A stretch of DNA of 64,000 nt, taken from the IMG/VR virus record IMGVR_UViG_3300034072_000926, positions 167,621-231,620 of that record; one strand, written 5' to 3'. Shown one piece after another: positions 59,646 to 64,000 of this stretch. Below the pieces are notes generated by a model. It did not search any database. It was not told the origin of the DNA and saw nothing but the letters and a program-made list of their open reading frames with translations. The translations under genes were made by a program, and so were the position numbers. The DNA comes from a virus. Within the stretch, counting starts at the first letter, position 1, and every line of letters starts with the position of its first letter.

Positions 59646-60851
59646 TTATTCCGTATCCTTTGCGTCCCTCAAGGCATACCAGCTTTGGCCGCCCCAAAGA
59701 TGACGGATATTATCCACTTTGCCTTGACTGGAAAGGCTATTTCCTACGAGGTTGACCAAATACTCGTAGAGGCTAGCCTCTCCTTCTTCTAGGTGATCCC
59801 ACATCCAGAACTTCACACCATTGGTGATCTTGTCTGAACCCTGAAGGTTCTTCTCCGCAAACTTCTTTTTGCTACCGTTGAAGTTGTCGAAGTCGGCCTG
59901 AACCTCCCAGTAGAGATCACTTGCAAGCTTCTTAAGGCTTTCGAAGATTATTTTGCCAAATGTCTCGGTCTTCTCGATGAGATCCTCAGGCAAGAATGGC
60001 TTTGCGTCATCGAGCTTGTTCTCAATGATTAAGCGAATGACATCCTTCTCAAGGGTTAGATGCTCAAGCGTCTTATGAAGCTGAGAATACCATTCGCCCT
60101 TGAGCTTCAGCATCGTGCCATCGGCCCAACGGAAGACGTCGCCTTCCTCGCCCTCTAGCGCACGAATCTCCTCAATGACTTCCTCGTCAAAGCCTTCCAG
60201 TTCATAGGAGAAGCTGCATACAGGAATACCATATGCCTCAGCTTCTTCCTTGAGCATCGGAGCATTCATATACTCACCGGATTCGTTCTCACGAAGCGCA
60301 GTTAGGATCAGACTGGTCACTGGATAGTCGATGACGATACGCTGAATGCGCGAGCACCATTCGAAGATTGGTGTCCAACCCTGGCTCATCCAATACTTAC
60401 AGAACTCGTGATACTCAACTTTGTCCGCTGCCCAGGTATCCACAGGAGCAGCAACTCCGGTCAAACCCATCTTGGTGCAGAAACGAACACTACCGTCAAT
60501 CAACAGAGGAGTGATCATCGAACCATCGAGCTTCTTGAAGCGACGGTATGGCGAATCCCAATCCACGGCCGAAATCTGAGTCTCAGGACGCTCTCCAAGA
60601 TTGAAGAACTTGTGATATTTGCGTGACAGCACCTTGCCCGTAGCGGTATCGAAGGTAATACCACGACACTCGCGAAGGATAGCGGTGCGCTCATCGACTA
60701 CCGGAGGGAAGGTATCCTCAAAATTAACGAGATAGTTGATTACCGTGTAGCCGTGCTCTTCATCGACCTTAACAACGAACTCGTCCCGGCCTTCAATCGC
60801 ACTGAGCACTTGATTGATGTGAGTGATGCGAGGAAAGGTATAGGCAGTCAT
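59646..60851 (-). CDS. rnlA: RNA ligase 1 (T4 Rnl1-like)
   Basis: A 401-residue ATP-dependent RNA ligase. The nucleotidyl-acceptor lysine is K107 in KKLDGSM (K-x-D-G-S). FEWCSRIQRIVIDYP is motif III/IIIa, and FRWADGTMLKLKGEWYSQLH matches motif IV/V of Rnl1, including the K-x-K. T4 Rnl1 has 374 residues and reseals tRNA cut in the anticodon loop by host nucleases. Here the Pnkp at 46871 would prepare the ends. ATG 60851 is preceded by AGGGG. A 24-base palindrome lies just upstream. Confidence 0.9.
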   Translation of the reverse strand: MTAYTFPRITHINQVLSAIEGRDEFVVKVDEEHGYTVINYLVNFEDTFPPVVDERTAILRECRGITFDTATGKVLSRKYHKFFNLGERPETQISAVDWDSPYRRFKKLDGSMITPLLIDGSVRFCTKMGLTGVAAPVDTWAADKVEYHEFCKYWMSQGWTPIFEWCSRIQRIVIDYPVTSLILTALRENESGEYMNAPMLKEEAEAYGIPVCSFSYELEGFDEEVIEEIRALEGEEGDVFRWADGTMLKLKGEWYSQLHKTLEHLTLEKDVIRLIIENKLDDAKPFLPEDLIEKTETFGKIIFESLKKLASDLYWEVQADFDNFNGSKKKFAEKNLQGSDKITNGVKFWMWDHLEEGEASLYEYLVNLVGNSLSSQGKVDNIRHLWGGQSWYALRDAKDTE

Positions 60852-60891
60852 GTGTGGCCCCTAGGCTGAAAATCGATCTAGGAGTAAGAGT

Positions 60892-60915
60892 GTGGGGAGT
60901 CCTAGGACTCCCCAC
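60892..60915. repeat. 24-base perfect palindrome between clpP and RNA ligase genes
   Basis: GTGGGGAGTCC TA GGACTCCCCAC reads the same on both strands. It lies 25 bases after the clpP stop and 41 bases before the ligase ATG. No U-tract follows, so it may be a protein-binding operator or a rho-assisted terminator. Confidence 0.55.
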
Positions 60916-60939
60916 ATGGCCACACAATGTGGTTAGGAA

Positions 60940-61557
60940 TTAACGGTGTTCTTTGACTTCGTCGCCGAGACCCATCTCAACAGCTTCCTGTGCCGAGAGG
61001 AAGGTGTCGAACTTCATCGTCTCAAACATCTCGTCATAGGACTTGCCTGCAGTGTTGTGACGCACATACAGTTCAGTCAGGCGTTCGTTGATGCGCTTGC
61101 TCTCTTCCATCGAACGAACAGCATCTTCGAACTGGAGTTCCTGAACGTGAACCGAACCCGAAGTGCCACGAGTGCCCGACGACACACGATGGATCATCGT
61201 GCGCGACTCGGGAAGCAGATAACGCTTACCAGCTGCGCCTGCCTGAGCCAGGAAGGAACCCATCGAACAAGCCTGACCCATAACGAGGGTGCAAACGTCA
61301 GGCTTGATGAAGCGCATGGTGTCGTAGATTGCCAGACCGGCAGTCACTGCGCCACCTGGCGAGTTGATGTAGAGCCAGATGTCCTTTTCCGAATCTTCCG
61401 ATTCGAGGAAGAGAAGCTGGGCGCACACAATCTGAGCCATGTGGTCTTCAACCTCACCATTGAGGAAGATGATGCGCTCCTTGAGCAAACGGGAGTAGAT
61501 ATCGTATGCGCGTTCGCCACGATTGGTAGTTTCGATGACTGTTGGAACCAGTGCCAT
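60940..61557 (-). CDS. clpP: ATP-dependent Clp protease proteolytic subunit
   Basis: A 205-residue ClpP with an intact triad: Ser98 ([12 protein letters not shown]), His123 ([11 protein letters not shown]) and Asp184 ([11 protein letters not shown]). The N-terminal Pro/Glu/Arg region and the [20 protein letters not shown] handle-forming segment are standard. Length equals bacterial ClpP. It would form a tetradecamer working with a host ClpX/ClpA or form mixed rings; no Clp ATPase is in the window. ATG 61557 has TAAGGAG. Phage ClpP proteins occur in some T4-like marine phages. Confidence 0.94.
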   Translation of the reverse strand: MALVPTVIETTNRGERAYDIYSRLLKERIIFLNGEVEDHMAQIVCAQLLFLESEDSEKDIWLYINSPGGAVTAGLAIYDTMRFIKPDVCTLVMGQACSMGSFLAQAGAAGKRYLLPESRTMIHRVSSGTRGTSGSVHVQELQFEDAVRSMEESKRINERLTELYVRHNTAGKSYDEMFETMKFDTFLSAQEAVEMGLGDEVKEHR

Positions 61558-61624
61558 AATACGTAGAACTCCTTAATTGCTCAATCGGTTTAGCACCGCG
61601 TATTTCTTACTATCAATATTCTTT

Positions 61625-61939
61625 TTAAGAAATTTGCCACGCCTGGTGACCACCGCGTAGCTTGAACATCAACGCGTCATTCTTGTCCTGAAACCGAACA
61701 ACCATCGTATGATCGTTGGTCTTGCGGGACTTTGGATGTTGGTAGCAGTAAGAAGCCCATTGACCCGGATTGTTCTCACGGAGCCAGTCCTGGACTTTCT
61801 TTATTGATTCCCAGCTATCGGGAATATTGAACTGAACGCGAGTCCAGTTGAGGTTCATTGGACCCTGACTATGTTGTCTAAATAGCTCAGTTGTCGGGAC
61901 TTCAAAGTTTGTGAATGTAATCTGTTCGGGCTGTTCCAT
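61625..61939 (-). CDS. FKL-family small protein
   Basis: A 104-residue protein. The motif is MVVRFQDKNDALMFKLRGGH, followed by a short tail. Trp-rich middle (WTRVQFNIPDSWESIKKVQD, NNPGQWASYCYQHP) suggests a compact alpha/beta fold in which helix and strand elements precede the motif. This member shows the general family layout best: strand, helix (VQDWLRENN), strand, D-A-L-M-F-K-L. ATG 61939 has TAGGA. Confidence 0.6.
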   Translation of the reverse strand: MEQPEQITFTNFEVPTTELFRQHSQGPMNLNWTRVQFNIPDSWESIKKVQDWLRENNPGQWASYCYQHPKSRKTNDHTMVVRFQDKNDALMFKLRGGHQAWQIS

Positions 61940-61977
61940 AATCCTATGTTATGGTTTCTGCACTACAGATGTCTATA

Positions 61978-62094
61978 ATGTCTTACAACTTTTACAGCTT
62001 TGAAACGCTCAACGAGCACGACAAGCAACCCTTGCGATCATGTGGTCTAGCAGGGCAATATCGACGGTTAGCGGGCTTGATAGCGCAGTCATGA
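61978..62094 (+). CDS. Possible 38-residue ORF
   Basis: MSYNFYSFETLNEHDKQPLR and 18 further residues, ending TGA at 62094. No Shine-Dalgarno; a TATAAT sequence overlaps the start. Composition looks protein-like but support is thin, and the stretch 61940-62096 may be simply intergenic. Confidence 0.2.
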   Translation: MSYNFYSFETLNEHDKQPLRSCGLAGQYRRLAGLIAQS

Positions 62095-62096
62095 GA

Positions 62097-62124
62097 ACAA
62101 GAGGGAAGTTGCCTCCCCTCTTGT
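62097..62124 (-). terminator. Hairpin after the VWA-metallopeptidase gene
   Basis: ACAAGAGGG and CCCTCTTGT form a 9-bp stem 21 bases after the minus-strand stop at 62145; on that strand it is followed by TCTCATG, a weak U-tract. Confidence 0.5.
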
Positions 62125-62144
62125 CCTTGTGTTGGTCGAAGCTG

Positions 62145-63434
62145 TTACGCGGCGCGCTTGGCCTCGTCCTTCACATAATATGCGGTCATGCCGAAGGGAG
62201 CAACGATGTTGGTGTTGCCGTGGACCACGAACAGCGTGTCGCAGTAGTCCTCTTCGCCCCACGTGCCGCAGGGATAACCGTCCGTGAACATGACGAACTT
62301 CTTGGGTTCGATTGCATCGCCCAGACCCTCGACATCGCCGAAGCCATAGCCGGCCGGATCGCGCATGAACTCCCAGTTGCACTCAAACATGGTGCCACCG
62401 CCACCCTTGGGATCATAGCTCATGATCTCGTCCAGGTTGTTTGCCGTGAAGACCGCCGGGTTATAGACGCGAGTGTCGAACGTCCACAGGGTCAGCTTGA
62501 ACTCGTCGAACGTCTCCATGATGCCCTTAGTTTCCGAAAGGAAGTCGCGGAGCATTTCGTCGGTCATCGAACCCGAGGTGTCGATGCAGACTGCAACGTC
62601 GACGGTGTCCTTGAAGTTGCTGCCGGGCAGGATGACCGTTGCGCCACCGTCCACGCCCCACGAGCGCTTGCTCGGACGGTTGAAGGTGTAGTCGTCCTTG
62701 ATCGAGGACTGGATGTGCATTTCCAGAAGGGTGCGCCAGTCCATGATGGGGTTGGTGAAGTCCTCGATGAGACGCTTGACGCCCGCAGGGACCTTGCCGG
62801 CGCCCACGGCCTGAGCAGCATTGATCGTCGCAGCCTTGATTTCGTTGCGGATCTTTTGCTTGTCCTCTTCGGTCAGCTGGGGAGGACCATCGGGGCCGCC
62901 CTGGACAGTAACCGTAACGGTCTTGCCGCCGCTGTTGCCATCTTCGTCGCCTTCGCCGTCGCTGCCGTCCATTTCCAGATGCTCGTCCAGGGTCATCTGG
63001 AACTTGGTCTGGTTCTGTTCGAGCAGGCGATACACCTCTTCCGACGTCATTTCGTCGGTGTATTTGTCGTCATACAGGCCGCCCTGGGGCATCTTGCCCA
63101 GCTTTTCCTTGACGAGGGTGTAATTGACGATATAGTCGTTCGCCATGTTCCACAGTTTGTGTTCACGCGAGCCCTTGCGACCAAGGTGGTCGTAAACGCA
63201 GTGAAGCACTTCGTGGCCAATGAGGAACAGCAGTTCGTCGGGCGTCAGCGCCTTGATGAATTCGCGGTTGTAATAGAGCTTGCGGCCGTCGGTTGCAGCG
63301 GTCTTGCACCACTTGGTTGCATCGACGAGCTCCATGCGCGTAGCGAGGTTACCGAAGAACGGCTGGTTGAAGAGAAGACCCACACGCGCCTGCACAATGG
63401 CCTGGACGACGGGATCTGACATATTTGCTGCCAT
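62145..63434 (-). CDS. Metallopeptidase-VWA protein (DUF2201 type), partner of a MoxR ATPase
   Basis: A 429-residue protein in two parts. The N-terminal part carries HEVLH at 74-78 within FLIGHEVLHCVYDHLGRKG, a zinc metallopeptidase helix. The C-terminal part has a VWA-like fold with MIDAS motif DTSGSM at about 290 (VAVCIDTSGSMTDE), followed by a Gly-rich second metal site (GGGGTMFE). The linker at about 175-200 is acidic and Gly-rich. The N-terminal start is set at ATG 63434 (AAGGAAGG), because ATG 63461 overlaps the -10. Proteins of this type work with MoxR-like AAA ATPases as chaperone or maturation systems, and the gene upstream is such an ATPase. GC content is visibly higher here than elsewhere. 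Confidence 0.88.
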   Translation of the reverse strand: MAANMSDPVVQAIVQARVGLLFNQPFFGNLATRMELVDATKWCKTAATDGRKLYYNREFIKALTPDELLFLIGHEVLHCVYDHLGRKGSREHKLWNMANDYIVNYTLVKEKLGKMPQGGLYDDKYTDEMTSEEVYRLLEQNQTKFQMTLDEHLEMDGSDGEGDEDGNSGGKTVTVTVQGGPDGPPQLTEEDKQKIRNEIKAATINAAQAVGAGKVPAGVKRLIEDFTNPIMDWRTLLEMHIQSSIKDDYTFNRPSKRSWGVDGGATVILPGSNFKDTVDVAVCIDTSGSMTDEMLRDFLSETKGIMETFDEFKLTLWTFDTRVYNPAVFTANNLDEIMSYDPKGGGGTMFECNWEFMRDPAGYGFGDVEGLGDAIEPKKFVMFTDGYPCGTWGEEDYCDTLFVVHGNTNIVAPFGMTAYYVKDEAKRAA

Positions 63435-63459
63435 GGAAACCTTCCTTTCTTGTCTGCCC

Positions 63460-63487
63460 ATTATAACATGAGCAAACTCTTTGTCAA
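63460..63487 (-). promoter_or_regulatory. Consensus sigma70 promoter for the VWA-metallopeptidase gene
   Basis: Minus strand TTGACA (63487-63482), 16-base spacer, TATAAT (63465-63460): both hexamers perfect. +1 near 63453 leaves a 19-base leader with AAGGAAGG. Confidence 0.8.
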
Positions 63488-63560
63488 CCTATTTGGCATA
63501 AAAACGGGGTGGAATGTTGCCACTCCACCCCGTCCCGTTAGGCCACGGGAACCGTTTGGA

Positions 63561-64000
63561 TCAAGCGCCCAGGATCAGGTCCTGATACTTGTCCGAGAAG
63601 TCGTCCCAGTTCTTCATGCCCGAAGGATCGAACTGGATCTTGAAGATCGCCAGTGCGGTGCGCGCACCCATGATCACCATTTCGGACTGGAAGTTGCCCA
63701 TCATGAAGCCGAGGAAGTTATCCACGTTCGTGTTGAACTTCTTCTTGTCTTCGGCCTTGGCGCCCTTGCCGGCGTTGGTGTCGAAGCGGTCCTTCAGCTC
63801 GTAGCACAGAGCGGTCGTCAGTGCATACATCAGCGAGATGTCAGCGCCCTTCTTCAGCTCAGTGACCTTGCCTTCCAGAATGTCGCTGGCGGCGGGCAGG
63901 TTTGCCGCGTTCTTGCGGTATTCCAGGAACTTGACCGCGATACCGTCGCCGACGGCGCCGGCGATCAGTGCCATCTGGACGCTTTCCGGCAGATTCGGAT
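63561..64000 (-). CDS. MoxR-family AAA+ ATPase, C-terminal part (5' end outside window)
   Basis: The reading frame is open to the right edge; the first visible residues are PNLPESVQMALIAGAVGDGI, so the ATG at 63974 is internal. The 146 residues seen correspond to the C-terminal lid region of MoxR-like ATPases (AVKFLEYRKNAANLPAASDI, then LEGKVTELKKGADISLMYAL). The Walker motifs must lie outside. The stop at 63561 is 74 bases before the VWA-gene promoter. With the next gene it would form a MoxR-VWA pair that remodels or matures an unknown client. Confidence 0.75.
   Translation of the reverse strand, partial: PNLPESVQMALIAGAVGDGIAVKFLEYRKNAANLPAASDILEGKVTELKKGADISLMYALTTALCYELKDRFDTNAGKGAKAEDKKKFNTNVDNFLGFMMGNFQSEMVIMGARTALAIFKIQFDPSGMKNWDDFSDKYQDLILGA

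Noticed and set aside
62040-63419. Long open frame (459 codons) on the plus strand opposite the VWA-metallopeptidase gene
   Set aside because: It mirrors the high-GC coding frame of the minus-strand gene, which has clear motifs, promoter and Shine-Dalgarno; the plus frame has no recognisable domain.

Overview
The window is 64 kb of a large T4-like (Straboviridae-type) contractile-tailed phage genome, or a close relative. Recognisable T4 core genes include portal gp20, baseplate gp26, gp53, gp25, gp6, a gp5-like spike, a gp48/gp54-like tube cap, recombination nuclease gp46/gp47, and late sigma factor gp55. ThyX, ClpP and RNase H are also present. The sequence does not identify the host. Base composition is near 47-50% GC, rising clearly in the last 2 kb. 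TTGACA/TATAAT-type promoters in front of many non-structural genes indicate a proteobacterial-type host RNA polymerase.

Layout. 1-5.3 kb: portal (minus, cut by the window edge), a long tape-measure-like protein, gp26 and a small hub assembly protein. 5.6-6.8 kb: a 1.1 kb gene-free stretch packed with perfect hairpins and ending in a terminator, probably a large structured RNA. 6.8-15.3 kb (mostly minus): an unknown protein, a PD-(D/E)XK nuclease (plus strand), a run of overlapping small proteins with a shared C-terminal motif, an RlmN-like radical SAM protein, gp46/gp47 and gp55. 15.5-41 kb (plus): a nucleotidyltransferase and the baseplate/tail operon, including a hub protein with a SleB-type hydrolase domain, a spike with an M23 peptidase domain, a 3516-residue baseplate protein and two related collagen-like fibres flanking a fibre chaperone. 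An exonuclease and a small protein are embedded on the minus strand. 41-64 kb (almost all minus): an accessory region with thyX, a second array of small paralogues, an AT-hook protein, HNH nuclease, polynucleotide kinase-phosphatase, Pth2, a tyrosine-phosphatase-like enzyme, a minimal class II aminoacyl-tRNA synthetase, a Na+/H+ antiporter, a tRNA, a K+ channel, CysRS, an ATP-grasp enzyme, RNA ligase 1, ClpP, and a VWA/metallopeptidase with the C-terminus of its MoxR-type ATPase.

Most striking system. The tRNA at 54590-54662 has anticodon CUA, so it should read the amber codon UAG. About 4 kb away the gene for peptidyl-tRNA hydrolase 2 starts with a well-placed Shine-Dalgarno and ATG but carries an in-frame TAG as codon 8. 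TAG ends only two of about 70 genes here by my hand count. The same neighbourhood encodes CysRS and a glycyl-tRNA-synthetase-like catalytic domain with no anticodon-binding domain. This suggests a phage-controlled amber-suppression circuit. The tRNA lies between a K+ channel (TVGYGD filter) and a CPA1-type antiporter, itself an unusual phage ion-transport module.

Regulation. Structural genes are preceded by CTAAATAT-like motifs, plausibly gp55-dependent late promoters. Several accessory genes (rnhA, cysS, the ATP-grasp gene, the phosphatase, Pnkp) have sigma70-like promoters whose predicted +1 falls on or within one base of the start codon, implying leaderless mRNAs.
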